DNA of 64,000 nucleotides from Hymenobacter sp. DG25A (GTDB lineage Bacteria > Bacteroidota > Bacteroidia > Cytophagales > Hymenobacteraceae): assembly GCF_001280305.1 (NCBI RefSeq), contig NZ_CP012623.1, forward strand, positions 3,472,001 to 3,536,000, written 5' to 3'. The translations under genes were made by a program, and so were the position numbers. The notes under the pieces were generated by a model. That model searched no databases. It had not been told where the DNA came from and worked only from the letters and a program-made list of their open reading frames with translations. Shown piece by piece: positions 27,894 to 38,047 of the stretch (positions within the stretch are counted from its first letter, which is position 1; every line of letters starts with the position of its first letter).

Positions 27894-29012
27894 ATGAAAA
27901 CGCCCCTGCAATTTTTCCTTTTCCTGACCGCCCTGTTTCTAGGCTTCAGCACCTATGCGGCTCCCGTGGCGCCCCGGCCCGACTCGGTGGATGTGTTTAT
28001 GCGCCGCACCATGGCCGCGCAGCATATTCCGGGGGCGGCGGTGGCCGTCATCAAAAATGGCAAGGTGCTGAAGCTGGGCACTTATGGCATGGCCAGCCTC
28101 ACCTGGCAGCAGCCCGTTACGCCCCAAACGCCGTTCCAGATGGCCTCGGCCACGAAGCCCCTGACGGGCACGCTGCTGGCCGTGCTGGTGCAGGAAGGCA
28201 AACTGAAGCTGGATGAGCGCATCGGCACGTATCTGGATTCTATTCCGGCGACCTGGCAAAGCATTACGGTGCGGGAGCTGGCCGCGCACCAGTCGGGTAT
28301 TAAGCTGGTGCCGCTGGCTACCACGCGCAACAACCGCCAGGCCCTGCGCACGGCCGCCGCGCTGCCCATGGACTACGAGCCGGGCACCAAGGATTTTTAC
28401 GTCAGCACGGATTATGCGGTGCTCCAGGCCATCATCAGCCGCGTAACCGGGCTTTCGTTTGAAGAAGCGCTCCGGCAGAAAGTGCTGGTGCCGCTGAAAA
28501 TGCGCCATACGGCTTTCAACCAGAGCCAGGACAATGGCGTGATGCGCAGCGCTGCTATTCTTCCGGGAGCGGCAGAGGTGTATTCATGGTCAAAGCCCGA
28601 CCAGCGCTACCTCATCAGCGACATGCGCTTCCCGGATTGGTACTACGCCGCCGGCGGGCTCTATTCGTCCATTGAAGACCTGGCCAACTGGATGGTTGCG
28701 CTCGATAAAAACACCCTGCTGAAACCCGAAAACACTTCCCTGCTCTGGAAGGCCAACCGCCTGCGCAACCAAACGCCCACCCACTTTGGGCTGGGCTGGA
28801 TTACGGAAGAATACCAGGGCCACCACCTGGTGGGGCACAGCGGCGGCCCGGCCCTGGCCGATGTGGTGCGCTTTATGGACAAGGACCGGGAGCCGCTCAC
28901 TATTATCGTGCTGACCAACACTCGGGGCGGTTTTCCGCCCTATTTGGCCAAAGCCGTAGCCCACTACTTTGTACCGGGCTTACTGCAGGACCGCCCCGAG
29001 AACTATAAATAG
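27894..29012 (+). CDS. secreted serine hydrolase, beta-lactamase family (class C-like)
   Basis: The 372-residue protein has a signal peptide (MKTPLQFFLFLTALFLGFSTYAA) and a serine beta-lactamase/penicillin-binding fold. The catalytic SxxK is SATK (Ser85, Lys88), the second motif region is STDYAVLQ (Tyr), and HSGGPALA near the C-terminus replaces KTG. Family members include esterases, D-aminopeptidases and peptidases rather than true beta-lactamases. It should act in the periplasm or outside; the substrate is unknown. The frame extends 31 codons upstream, but the signal peptide fixes the start. It is alone on its strand and converges on the acyltransferase at 29105; no clear terminator was seen in the 92 bases between them. 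Confidence 0.88.
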   Translation: MKTPLQFFLFLTALFLGFSTYAAPVAPRPDSVDVFMRRTMAAQHIPGAAVAVIKNGKVLKLGTYGMASLTWQQPVTPQTPFQMASATKPLTGTLLAVLVQEGKLKLDERIGTYLDSIPATWQSITVRELAAHQSGIKLVPLATTRNNRQALRTAAALPMDYEPGTKDFYVSTDYAVLQAIISRVTGLSFEEALRQKVLVPLKMRHTAFNQSQDNGVMRSAAILPGAAEVYSWSKPDQRYLISDMRFPDWYYAAGGLYSSIEDLANWMVALDKNTLLKPENTSLLWKANRLRNQTPTHFGLGWITEEYQGHHLVGHSGGPALADVVRFMDKDREPLTIIVLTNTRGGFPPYLAKAVAHYFVPGLLQDRPENYK

Positions 29013-29104
29013 CAGAAAGCCCCTCCGGCAAACAGCCCCGCTCAGATAGGTTTAGAGGGGTAGGAGTAGGTGGTAAGGTTTCCGGCAAAGCTACCGGCTA
29101 GGAT

Positions 29105-30199
29105 TTATGCCTGAACCATTTTCTCCTGCCTTACCTCATTTTCAAAATAAGCCTTCAGGCCTAGAATAGGCCGCTCCAGAAATTTCCAGGAAAGCCAGGA
29201 GAGGAGCACCAGTAAAATGGAATTCTCTAGGAAAACGACATAAAACTCGTGCTGTATGAAAAAAGCGGGTAAATGTAAGTTGATATACTTGTGCAGATAA
29301 GGATAGTCGTAGGCCAGGGGGAGATGATACAGATACATGCCGTAGCTTATCTTGCCCAGAAATATTAAAACGCGGCTGTTTAAGACAAAGAATATTTTCT
29401 GGTTTGTCTCTCGCTTATATAAAATATAGGTTATAATCCAGAGAGCAATAAAGGCCTGATCCGTTCTGCCGGGAATGAGGGTGTTTTGGTGCTGGGCTAG
29501 GGCGTAAACTAATATAAATGAGCATACCACCCCCAGAACAGTACAAACCCGATAGGTTTTGGCCAGCTGCTCTTTATGAAAAACCATGATGTAGGCTAAC
29601 AGTGCGCCTAAGCCAAAAGCATCAAAACAGGTGAATGGGAGAACAAAGCCCAAACCCCGGGGAGAGAAAATATAGTTGCTGATGATACCGATAGTAATAA
29701 AGAACAGAATACCAGGCAGGATATATTTCCGGGGAATAAAAAACATAACCCACGGCCACAGTAAATAAAACTGTTCTTCTACCGCTAAAGACCAAAGGTG
29801 GGAAACCATTCCATCCCAGGTGCCTATTTTATAAAAATAAAAATTAGAGGTATAAGTTAAATAATAGCCGAAGTTTTCTCTGATATGAGTATCGGTAAAG
29901 CTGCTAAAAGAAAAAATAGTAAAAACAGTTAAATAGTAAATAGGGAAAATACGCAGACTCCTCCTGATAAAAAATATCTTGACGGCTGTCAGCTTATTTG
30001 CGTCAGATAAATCATACTCTTCGCGGGTCCTCAGTAGAATGGAAGTAATGAGAAATCCACTTAAAACGAAGAAGGTGTTTACCCCCATGCCGGCTGGGTG
30101 GGTGGCCATCACCAGCGGGTTGGCAGTCATCCAGTGGCTAAGCACTACCAGAAACAAGGCAATGGCCCTGATGCTGTCCAACTGCTTGATATAGTTCAT
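29105..30199 (-). CDS. acyltransferase-3 (OafA/YrhL) membrane protein
   Basis: The 364-residue integral membrane protein has about ten spans. Its start MNYIKQLDSIRAIALFLVVLSHW includes the conserved active His, and GVNTFFVLSGFLITSILLR follows, the standard opening of acyltransferase-3 proteins. The family O-acetylates surface polysaccharides, peptidoglycan or small molecules. It lacks the extra SGNH domain. The gene is much richer in A+T than both neighbours (poly-A/T runs, TTA and ATA codons), which suggests recent acquisition or an island remnant. No polysaccharide genes lie nearby. The substrate is unknown. Confidence 0.9.
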   Translation of the reverse strand: MNYIKQLDSIRAIALFLVVLSHWMTANPLVMATHPAGMGVNTFFVLSGFLITSILLRTREEYDLSDANKLTAVKIFFIRRSLRIFPIYYLTVFTIFSFSSFTDTHIRENFGYYLTYTSNFYFYKIGTWDGMVSHLWSLAVEEQFYLLWPWVMFFIPRKYILPGILFFITIGIISNYIFSPRGLGFVLPFTCFDAFGLGALLAYIMVFHKEQLAKTYRVCTVLGVVCSFILVYALAQHQNTLIPGRTDQAFIALWIITYILYKRETNQKIFFVLNSRVLIFLGKISYGMYLYHLPLAYDYPYLHKYINLHLPAFFIQHEFYVVFLENSILLVLLSWLSWKFLERPILGLKAYFENEVRQEKMVQA

Positions 30200-30270
30200 A
30201 GAGGATGCTGCTTGCTACATAATGGTAATATTAATGTAAAAAATGTTATTAATATAAGCTAAAATCGGCT

Positions 30271-32673
30271 TTAAAAAGGATACCCGATAGCCAGATTCGG
30301 TACGAAAGCACCCCCGCCGTTGCCGCCAGACGGCACGCGCAATGGGTAGGCCACATCCAGCCGGATAACAATGAATTGAATATCCACGCGCAGACCGGCG
30401 CCGGCACCCACGGCCAGTTCATTCAGGAAGGAGCCCACTTGGAACTGCCCGCCCTTGCGGGTGTCATCCTTGTTCACCAGCCACACGTTGCCGGCATCCA
30501 TAAACAGGGCGCCCTTCACGTAGGGGAATAAGTCCTGCCGGTACTCCACGTTGGCTTCCAGGCGGATGTCGCCCACCTGGTCGTAGAAGCGGGAGGCTAC
30601 GTTGGTGGTGGTAGGGCGGTAGCGGCCGGGTCCTACTTCGCGCGGGGCAAAGGCCCGCACGCTGTTGGGGCCGCCCACGCCATATTGCTTCAGGTAGGGC
30701 ATCACCTCGGAATTGCCGTAGGGCAGGCCCAGGCCAACCAGCACGCGCGTGGCAATCTTGTTGCCGCTGGTGGGGTTCTGGGTGATGCGGTAGTAGTTGC
30801 GGAACTCCAGATCTACCTTGGAGTACTGGGAAAATTCCTGCCCCATTATCTCGTAGCGGCCCTTGGCATTGGCGGCAGTGCCGGATAGCTTACTGACGGC
30901 ACTGGCCAGGTTGCCGGCCAATTCTAGGCCGCCATTGAAATACACCTGGTTGCGGCGGCGCTCATACACCTGCGTGTTGTAGGTGTAGCGGTAGGAGGAG
31001 GCCGGAATAAACTGCTGCCGGAAGGAGTTAGCCAGAAACGGGCGCTGTGCCAGCAGCTGGTCAAACTCGTCGGTGGTTTTGGCCAGCCGGATGTACTGCA
31101 GGTCCACGGGGCGCAGCTCCTGCTCGTTGGTAATCTTGGTTTTCCAGCTGTAGCCGTAGTTCAGGTTGAAAAAGTCTTCCTGGAAAAAATTCCGCCGCTC
31201 CACATAGCGGTAGCCCGCGCCAAAGGACGTGCGCGGCTGAAAGTCGGAGCTGGACAGGCGGGCATCCAGGAAAGGCAGCGGCGGCGTAATCAGGCGCGGC
31301 ACCAGCAGCTGGGAGTTCACGCCCAACTCGTAGGAGGTGAGGCCCAGCACCGGGCCGGTAGTGCCTTCCACGCCGGTGTTGCTGCGGCCCCCGCCCTGGC
31401 GGGTTTCAAAGGAACCCACCAGATTCAGCAGGAACTGCTCGGCCCCGCGCAGGGCTGAGCGGTTGCGGTATTGGGCCGTGAAGCCCGGGCCCGTAAAGCC
31501 GTTGGTTTTGGTTATCAGCTGTACCTCCGCCCGCACCGATTTCTTCTTCAGCTGCGTCATGCGCACCGAGGAGTTCAGAAAGCCGTAGCCGGCCGAGTCA
31601 GTCTTCTGCCGGGCGGGCCGCATCTGAATATCCACGAACTTAAATGTGCCCAGGCTCATCAAGCGGCTCAGCGTCTGGTCCTGGCGGCGGCGGCGGTACA
31701 GGCTGTCGGGGTACATAAACACCGCATTGATAATAGCCTTGGCCTTGAAGATCTTCTCATCAGGCACGTAGCGGTACTTCTTGTAGATGATAGGCCGAAT
31801 TGATTCGACGGTGTCCGTGAGGCCGTAGCGGGTGTTCAGCGTAATGCGGTTGAACACGTAAGGCTTGGCGGCCCGGGGCGGAATACTGCCCTTCACGCGC
31901 AGGTATACATCTACCTGGTTGTGCTGGGTGCTGTCCACCTCGTACAGAATATAGTCGGGGTTGAAGAAGTAGTACCCGTTCTGCTTTAGTTGGTCATCAA
32001 TGCGGGAGCGTTCCGTGATGAGCGTGTTCAGGTTGTAGGGCTCGCCTACTTTCAGCAGGGTGCCGGCCTGCGTTTTGCGGATATCGTTATCCAGCAGCGT
32101 GTCGCGGTCGGGGAAATGAATGGTCTTGATGAGGTAGGGGCGCTGCACCGTAGCGGTGTAGTCGATGGTGGCGGTGTTGCCCTTCACGTTGGGCTTGGTC
32201 TGCACCCGCGGGCTGTCAAAGTAGCCGTTGTTGTAGAGGCGGTTCGTCATCAGCCCCTTCACCTTCTGGGTATCTACCTGACTGAGCAGCACCGGCGCTT
32301 CGCCGTACTTCTCGGCCAGAAAATGCCCTATTCCCTTGCTCTTGCCCTCGCCCATGTGCCAGAAATACAGCTTGGGCCGCATGCCCAGAATAGAAGCGTT
32401 GGGCTTGGGGGTGATAACGGTTTCCAGCTCCGTCTGGAGTTGGGCCTTCTGCGGAATGGAGTAGGGAGAAGTCAGCTTTACCGTGCTGCCGGTATAGAGC
32501 TTATCGTTTTTGGGAATGAACTTGGCACCGCTACACGCCGCCAAAAACAGCAGCGCCACCACCAGCATGGCGCGGTAAGCGGCACCCGGCCAGCGGGTTG
32601 AGTTTTGCGGCACCTGGGGCAGGGTTTCGTTTATTTTCCGCATTCCCGTCATCTTGGTTTTCATTACTGACAT
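30271..32673 (-). CDS. tamL: TamA-like outer-membrane lipoprotein (TamL)
   Basis: The 800-residue Omp85 protein starts with an N-terminal extension, then a hydrophobic segment and lipobox (VALLFLAACSG). It is therefore predicted to be lipid-anchored, as described for TamL of Bacteroidota. POTRA-like repeats lie between about residues 60 and 400 (e.g. YFDSPRVQTKP; VGEPYNLNTL). A beta-barrel from about 420 ends GYPF and includes YGVGGPNSVRAF near the barrel end, the RxF lock motif. TamA/TamB move and fold proteins or move lipids to the outer membrane. The start codon is 9 bases after the tamB stop, so they form one operon. A shorter start after the first 10 residues is possible. Confidence 0.88.
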   Translation of the reverse strand: MSVMKTKMTGMRKINETLPQVPQNSTRWPGAAYRAMLVVALLFLAACSGAKFIPKNDKLYTGSTVKLTSPYSIPQKAQLQTELETVITPKPNASILGMRPKLYFWHMGEGKSKGIGHFLAEKYGEAPVLLSQVDTQKVKGLMTNRLYNNGYFDSPRVQTKPNVKGNTATIDYTATVQRPYLIKTIHFPDRDTLLDNDIRKTQAGTLLKVGEPYNLNTLITERSRIDDQLKQNGYYFFNPDYILYEVDSTQHNQVDVYLRVKGSIPPRAAKPYVFNRITLNTRYGLTDTVESIRPIIYKKYRYVPDEKIFKAKAIINAVFMYPDSLYRRRRQDQTLSRLMSLGTFKFVDIQMRPARQKTDSAGYGFLNSSVRMTQLKKKSVRAEVQLITKTNGFTGPGFTAQYRNRSALRGAEQFLLNLVGSFETRQGGGRSNTGVEGTTGPVLGLTSYELGVNSQLLVPRLITPPLPFLDARLSSSDFQPRTSFGAGYRYVERRNFFQEDFFNLNYGYSWKTKITNEQELRPVDLQYIRLAKTTDEFDQLLAQRPFLANSFRQQFIPASSYRYTYNTQVYERRRNQVYFNGGLELAGNLASAVSKLSGTAANAKGRYEIMGQEFSQYSKVDLEFRNYYRITQNPTSGNKIATRVLVGLGLPYGNSEVMPYLKQYGVGGPNSVRAFAPREVGPGRYRPTTTNVASRFYDQVGDIRLEANVEYRQDLFPYVKGALFMDAGNVWLVNKDDTRKGGQFQVGSFLNELAVGAGAGLRVDIQFIVIRLDVAYPLRVPSGGNGGGAFVPNLAIGYPF

Positions 32674-32681
32674 CGGCGGTC

Positions 32682-35600
32682 TTAGTTCAGGGCTTTGTTC
32701 TGGAGGGTATCCTGCGCGGCGGCTTTCTCGGCCCGGCGGGCGCGGCGGTCGGTGCGCACGGCCTGCTTTACTTCCGGCGCAATCTTGGCAAACAGCTCCT
32801 GCGCGCTGTTGAAGTCGCGCTGGAAAATCAGGGCCATACCCGTGCGGATAAATTGCCCGTCAATGTCTTCGTAAGCGTTGTTGCGGAAGGCGCGCAGCCG
32901 CAGGCGGCCGTCGCTCAGAATGTTGTATTCAATACTCACGTCGCCAGCAAACTGGCTGGCCGCGGAGGCACCGCCCGCTGCCTGGTTGCCGCCCCCACCC
33001 AGCGGCACATCGGTACCGAGGCGCACGCTCAGCCGGTCGTTAAACAGCTGGCGGCGCACGGCCACGTTCAGGTCCGTCTGGTTGTACTGCTGGCCCGTGC
33101 CCGACACGGCGGCGTACGAATCAACGCCCAGCTCCAAGCCGATGCCCGCCAGGTATTCGCCGGTCAGGCTGTTGAGCTGGTCGGTGAGCACCTGGCTGGC
33201 CGAGCCGCGCAGCTGGTTGGCCACCAGGCCACCCGGGGCGGCGGTGCTCTTCAGCGGGTTATCGGGAATAAAGCGGTTGAGGGCCAGCAGGGCAAATACC
33301 TGCTTGTTCAGCTCGTTCTGCTCGCTGGGCTGGCGCAGCTGCTCCAGCTTGGCGCGCACCGGTGCCGACACCGGCCCGGTGCTGTTTTCCGGCAGGCGGA
33401 TATCAAACCCAATGGTGGGCTTCAGCAGCTGGTCCGTCACCTTCAACAGCACTTCAAAAGGCAGGCGGTTGCGCGCCAGGTTGCTGATTTCGGGCTGGTC
33501 GGTATCCAGCTGGTTGGAAATCAGGTCGGCCGCTACCGCGCGCACTTTGTAAATGGCCGTAACATCCACCTGCGCGTTGAACGGGTCGCCGGTCCACAGA
33601 ATAAAGGAGCCCGGCGCAATGTCGAATTTGCGCTCCGCCAGATCATACAGGGAAAGCTCGTACTGGCCCTCCGTTACGCCCAGGCGGCCGGTCAGGCTTT
33701 GGGCGCCGCGCTCATCCAGCACCGCATTCAGGGTGCCTTCGGCGCGCACGCGCAGGTTGTCGCCGGCGGCTTCATCAATTACAATGGTAAAGGGCGTGCG
33801 GTCGGTTACGGTCACGTTGGCCTGCACGTCGTAGCCAGTGGGCACGGCGGCGCTGTCCACCTCGACCACCGCGGTGAGGGCCGAGTCCAGCTTGGGCGCG
33901 TCTTTATCCACAAACACCACAATGCCTTCGCGCGCTACCTCCACGGGGTCATCGGTGGGTACCACCACGGTCAGGTCAGAGCCATCGGCCACGGTGGCGC
34001 GGGTGCGCACGGCGGGGCGGTTCAGCACGCCCGTAATCCGCGAGTCAGAATCCACGAACAGGGTGCCGTAGTATAGCGGGTTGTCGCTGCGCTTGCTTTT
34101 TACGGCCAGGAAGTTGTCGGTGACGGCTGTCAGGTCCAGGCGATACTGCGTGACGGAGGCCAGGTTGCGGGCCGGAATAATGTAGCCGTTGAAGATGGCC
34201 TTGCTGCCCAGGGAGTCCAGCACCGCAAAGTCATCAAAGCGCAGGCCGCGGTCATCCAGTACCAGCTCCTGCTCCGAAATGTGGTAGGGTGCGCCCAGCT
34301 GCGAGAGGGTGAAGCCCGCGTCGCGGAAGCGCACGTTGCCGCGCAGCTGCGGCGCCGTGGTCGTGCCCCGAATGGTGAGCTGCCCGGTCAGTGCCCCGCT
34401 GGACTCCCGGATCTGTCCGAGGGAAAATGGCTCCACGGTCTGTACATTCAGCTGCGCAATGTCGGTGGTGAGGTCCAGGGCACCGCTGGTGTTATAAAAG
34501 CCCCGCACGCGCACGTCGTTGCCGTCCTGGCTGGTGAGCTCAGCGGTGAGGTCGTAGCGGTCGGCCACGTTGTTCACAATGTTGGTGCGCACATCGCCCA
34601 GCACGTATTTGTTGTAAGCCAGCTGGGCCAGGGAGAGGTCGGCGGTGAAGGCCTGGCCGGGACGTCCCAGGTTGTAGGCTACGGCCTGCCCGTTCAGCGT
34701 GCCGCCAATCAGGGAATCCTGCAGGCCGGCCGCGCGGCCAATAGCATACAGGTCGAAGTTGCCGATCTGCACCTGCAGCGGGTTGCGGGCCCCCGGCAGC
34801 GTTTGCAGGGCCAGGAAACGGTCTGCTGCGCCTTCATTGCGGCTCAGCCGCACGTTCTGGGCCACAATGTTGCCCGTGGAAGGCGTATAGCGAATGAAGT
34901 TGTTGGGCCCCACTACCCAGTCTTTGCGGTCTACTGCAAGATCCGGGGCAAAGCTGAACTGATAGGTTTTGGCCCCATTCAGCACCTGTAGCACGCCGCC
35001 CAGGCTCAGCCGCTCTGCTGAGTCTGCCTCGGCAATGCGCAGGCGGGTGCCAATCTGGTTGTTGGCGATGCTGCCCGTGAGCGAGGGATTGGGCACCCGC
35101 AGCGTGGTATCCTGCCGAATCTGGTCGAGGGCTACGGAGTAGTCCAGCTTCTGCGGATCAGAGCCCACCCGCACTTTCAGCGAGTCAAAGGCCGTGCCCA
35201 GGTAGCGCATATAGGCTACATCGGACCGGACCGTGAGGTTGGCGGCGCGGCTGTCGTAGCTGCCGGAGGCCGTGAAAGGCGAAATACGCGTGAGGCCCGT
35301 CACAAACTTGGGCAGCAGCCGCGCGCCCGACTTCGGCACCAGCACCTCGAAAGTAAAATTGCGGGCCACCGAGGAAGCGCGGTACTGCACATCGGGCAGG
35401 TCAAAGTACCGGTCAATGTGGCGCTGCAGCTCCGTGGCCATGTCGCCGAGGCGGGTGTTGCCGCGCACGGTGGCCTGCAGAATGGTGGAGGTGAAATCCA
35501 GCTCGGTGCGGCCCGGCACCTGTACAATGCGCGCATTCACGGAGTCAAGCGGAATGGCCTGGTTGTTCGATACCACTATGATATTATTGCCGACCAGCGT

Positions 35601-37829
35601 ACCGTTGAGGGTATTCAGATCCGACCCCGAAAGGTTGGCGTCCAGATCACCCTGCACCCGCAAATCACCGCCGGTGTAGAAGCCCAGGGCCGTGAGATTC
35701 AGACTTTTTACGTTGCCGCTGAAGGCGTAAAGCGGGGCATTGGGGTTGCGCAAATCCACGGTGCCCTTAATAGCGAAAGCGGCGTTGGCGTCGCCGGTGC
35801 TGCGCGCATCAATGGCGTACTGCTGCCCCGTAATGCCCACGGTGGCGTCGATGTTGCGGTAGGTGTAGTCGCCGTAGCGGGCGCGGTCCAGCTTGGCCAC
35901 CAGCTGGCCGCGCATGGTGGTAGGCTCAAACCCAGCGCCGGTGTAGGTGCCACGGCCGGTTACCGCGCCAATATCAGGCTGCCTGAGCAGGCGGCCGAGC
36001 TGGAAGTTCTGGAAGGTGAAGCGGGCATCCACCGGCTCGCGGCCGGCGCGGCCGGGCCGCAGGTTGGCCACAATGGTAGCGCCGCCATAGGATGTATTGG
36101 CGCGCAGATTCAGAGCCAGGTCGTTGGCGGTGGGGCGGCCGCGCACGGTGCCGCTGAGCGTGGCCCGCTCCGGCAGGTCAATGACGTCCTGGGGAATAAG
36201 GCCGGCGGGCAGCAGGTCGTTGATGTCCCGTTTGGTGGTGGTCAGCTGCCGGATATTCAGGTCGGTGTACAGGCGGCCATCGGTATTAGGCAGACCCCGG
36301 ATGCGGCCATCGACGCGCACAATGGTATTGCGCAGACCCACAATTTCCACGTTGTTGAGCGCTAAGTTGTCCAGCCGCCCGGTTATGCGTCCGTTCAGCA
36401 GCACCGACTGGTTAGGGCCACTGGTGAAGGGCTTTTCGGTGATGAGGTCGGGGGCCAGATACAGGATGTCGCGGAAGCCCAGGCGCGTGTCGCGCAGGTC
36501 GGCCTCCATGCGCATCTTGCCAATCAGCTTAGAGTCGGCCAGCATGCCCAGGGAATCAAACCCAATGGCCAGCGTGCGGCGAATGCGGGTGTGCGGCGTA
36601 ATCAGGTCGAGGTTATCCAGCCGAATCTGCACCGAGTCGTAGACCACGTCGGCGGCGGCGCGGTCTACCCGGAAGCCGCTTTGCTCACGGCCGCGCAGCA
36701 GATCAATGCGGCCGGTAGTGCGGTTGTTGGTATACACCAGATTGCGGGTGCGCAGGGCCAGCGAATCGAACAGCATATGGTTGTAGTCCATGGCCGGCAG
36801 GCGGGTGCGCTGGCGCTTTTCATCCACGTTATCAAAAGCAAACCGCAGCCCGCTGATATCCGACTCCTTCAAAGAAAGGCGCCAGCTGGTGGGCGCACCG
36901 GTGGTTTGCGCCACCGCCGAATCTAGCTTCTGCACCGTTTCCACGGGGTTAATCACGCGCTGTTCCACGGGCACATTCTCGTTCTGGGCAAATGCCACTT
37001 CCGAGTTGCGCAGCGTCAGGGAGTTCAGGGCAATGCGCTGCCGCAGCAGGTCAATGTTATCCGCCGTAACCTCGCCCTGCCCGATGCGCGTTTTGATGTA
37101 CTGGCCCGAGGGGTTGTTGCGGTAGTTCAGGGCCACGTTTTCCAAGGTGGCTTTCTCCAGCCCAAACGTGAGCGTGAGCGGCTCAGAAGGGGTATCCGGC
37201 GGCACTTTGGTTTGGGTGATATCGAGGCTGGTATTCTTCAGGGCCGCCGTCTCTACGCGGTAAATGCTGCGGTCTACGTCCACCTCGTTCATGGCCACGG
37301 CCAGGTCGCCCACGCGGGTGCGCACATTCAGGCCGTCTACCTGGTCCTTATAAGTCAGGTAGATGTTCTGCAGGTGCGCGTCGCCGATATCATACTTAAA
37401 GCCGCCGGTAGAGTCGGCGGGCGTCGTAGTGGTGGTGTCGCCGGTGGCGAAGGCGGCCAGAATATAGTCGAAGTTGTAAGTGGAGTCCGGCTCGGTGCGG
37501 GCAATGTGCACGGTGCCATCGGTGAGCTCCAGAGAGCTGAGGTTGATTTCTGATTTGGTGAGGGCCCATAAATCCAGGCCCAGGGCCATTTTGCCCACCG
37601 CCACCAGTGTATCGCCTTTCTGATCTTCCAGGTACACGCCTTCCAGGGCCAGGCCGTGGCGCCAGTCGGTGCGGAACTTGTCAATGCGCACTTCCGTGCC
37701 GATTTTGTTCTGGAGGTAGCCGGCCGCTTTGCGGGCGGCATAGTCCTGTACGGAGGGAATCTGCAGGGCTACTATCAGCCCCAGGACCAGAAACAGGACC
37801 AGGGCCAGCAACCCCAGCACGGCATACAA
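32682..37829 (-). CDS. tamB: TamB-like translocation/assembly module protein (AsmA-type)
   Basis: The 1715-residue protein has an N-terminal membrane anchor (LYAVLGLLALVLFLVLGLIVALQ). A very long beta-rich body with AsmA-like repeats follows, and a DUF490/TamB C-terminal domain covers the last ~400 residues (GRLGVTEGQYELSLYD...FNAQVDVTAIYKV; LLKVTDQLLKPTIGFDIRLP). TamB forms a hydrophobic groove across the periplasm that connects inner and outer membranes; TamL is its outer-membrane partner, encoded next. The start is uncertain. The frame has TTG at 37829 and no ATG before an in-frame TAA about 45 bases upstream, yet residues coded just upstream (PTSARRA) look like the natural basic N-terminus, so initiation may occur at an unusual codon. 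Confidence 0.9.
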   Translation of the reverse strand: MYAVLGLLALVLFLVLGLIVALQIPSVQDYAARKAAGYLQNKIGTEVRIDKFRTDWRHGLALEGVYLEDQKGDTLVAVGKMALGLDLWALTKSEINLSSLELTDGTVHIARTEPDSTYNFDYILAAFATGDTTTTTPADSTGGFKYDIGDAHLQNIYLTYKDQVDGLNVRTRVGDLAVAMNEVDVDRSIYRVETAALKNTSLDITQTKVPPDTPSEPLTLTFGLEKATLENVALNYRNNPSGQYIKTRIGQGEVTADNIDLLRQRIALNSLTLRNSEVAFAQNENVPVEQRVINPVETVQKLDSAVAQTTGAPTSWRLSLKESDISGLRFAFDNVDEKRQRTRLPAMDYNHMLFDSLALRTRNLVYTNNRTTGRIDLLRGREQSGFRVDRAAADVVYDSVQIRLDNLDLITPHTRIRRTLAIGFDSLGMLADSKLIGKMRMEADLRDTRLGFRDILYLAPDLITEKPFTSGPNQSVLLNGRITGRLDNLALNNVEIVGLRNTIVRVDGRIRGLPNTDGRLYTDLNIRQLTTTKRDINDLLPAGLIPQDVIDLPERATLSGTVRGRPTANDLALNLRANTSYGGATIVANLRPGRAGREPVDARFTFQNFQLGRLLRQPDIGAVTGRGTYTGAGFEPTTMRGQLVAKLDRARYGDYTYRNIDATVGITGQQYAIDARSTGDANAAFAIKGTVDLRNPNAPLYAFSGNVKSLNLTALGFYTGGDLRVQGDLDANLSGSDLNTLNGTLVGNNIIVVSNNQAIPLDSVNARIVQVPGRTELDFTSTILQATVRGNTRLGDMATELQRHIDRYFDLPDVQYRASSVARNFTFEVLVPKSGARLLPKFVTGLTRISPFTASGSYDSRAANLTVRSDVAYMRYLGTAFDSLKVRVGSDPQKLDYSVALDQIRQDTTLRVPNPSLTGSIANNQIGTRLRIAEADSAERLSLGGVLQVLNGAKTYQFSFAPDLAVDRKDWVVGPNNFIRYTPSTGNIVAQNVRLSRNEGAADRFLALQTLPGARNPLQVQIGNFDLYAIGRAAGLQDSLIGGTLNGQAVAYNLGRPGQAFTADLSLAQLAYNKYVLGDVRTNIVNNVADRYDLTAELTSQDGNDVRVRGFYNTSGALDLTTDIAQLNVQTVEPFSLGQIRESSGALTGQLTIRGTTTAPQLRGNVRFRDAGFTLSQLGAPYHISEQELVLDDRGLRFDDFAVLDSLGSKAIFNGYIIPARNLASVTQYRLDLTAVTDNFLAVKSKRSDNPLYYGTLFVDSDSRITGVLNRPAVRTRATVADGSDLTVVVPTDDPVEVAREGIVVFVDKDAPKLDSALTAVVEVDSAAVPTGYDVQANVTVTDRTPFTIVIDEAAGDNLRVRAEGTLNAVLDERGAQSLTGRLGVTEGQYELSLYDLAERKFDIAPGSFILWTGDPFNAQVDVTAIYKVRAVAADLISNQLDTDQPEISNLARNRLPFEVLLKVTDQLLKPTIGFDIRLPENSTGPVSAPVRAKLEQLRQPSEQNELNKQVFALLALNRFIPDNPLKSTAAPGGLVANQLRGSASQVLTDQLNSLTGEYLAGIGLELGVDSYAAVSGTGQQYNQTDLNVAVRRQLFNDRLSVRLGTDVPLGGGGNQAAGGASAASQFAGDVSIEYNILSDGRLRLRAFRNNAYEDIDGQFIRTGMALIFQRDFNSAQELFAKIAPEVKQAVRTDRRARRAEKAAAQDTLQNKALN

Positions 37830-38047
37830 AGCGCGACGAGCAGACGTGGGTAGAGAGTTGATAACGCAGCAGGGTTAAGGTTCGTGGTTCTCCCAACGAA
37901 AAAAGGAGCGCCGGGGTTAGTTTTAGAAGATTTCTAAGGGATAACCCGACAACCGGACCCAATTTTTCGTAGGCTGATTCCCGCCGCTTCCACCCGTTCC
38001 AAGCCCGCGGACTGTTATCTTTCGGCCGCATTCTGTCCCCTTTCACT

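Noticed and set aside
32598-34076. 492-codon open frame on the plus strand
   Set aside because: Antisense to tamB and low in complexity; no domain, RBS or operon context.
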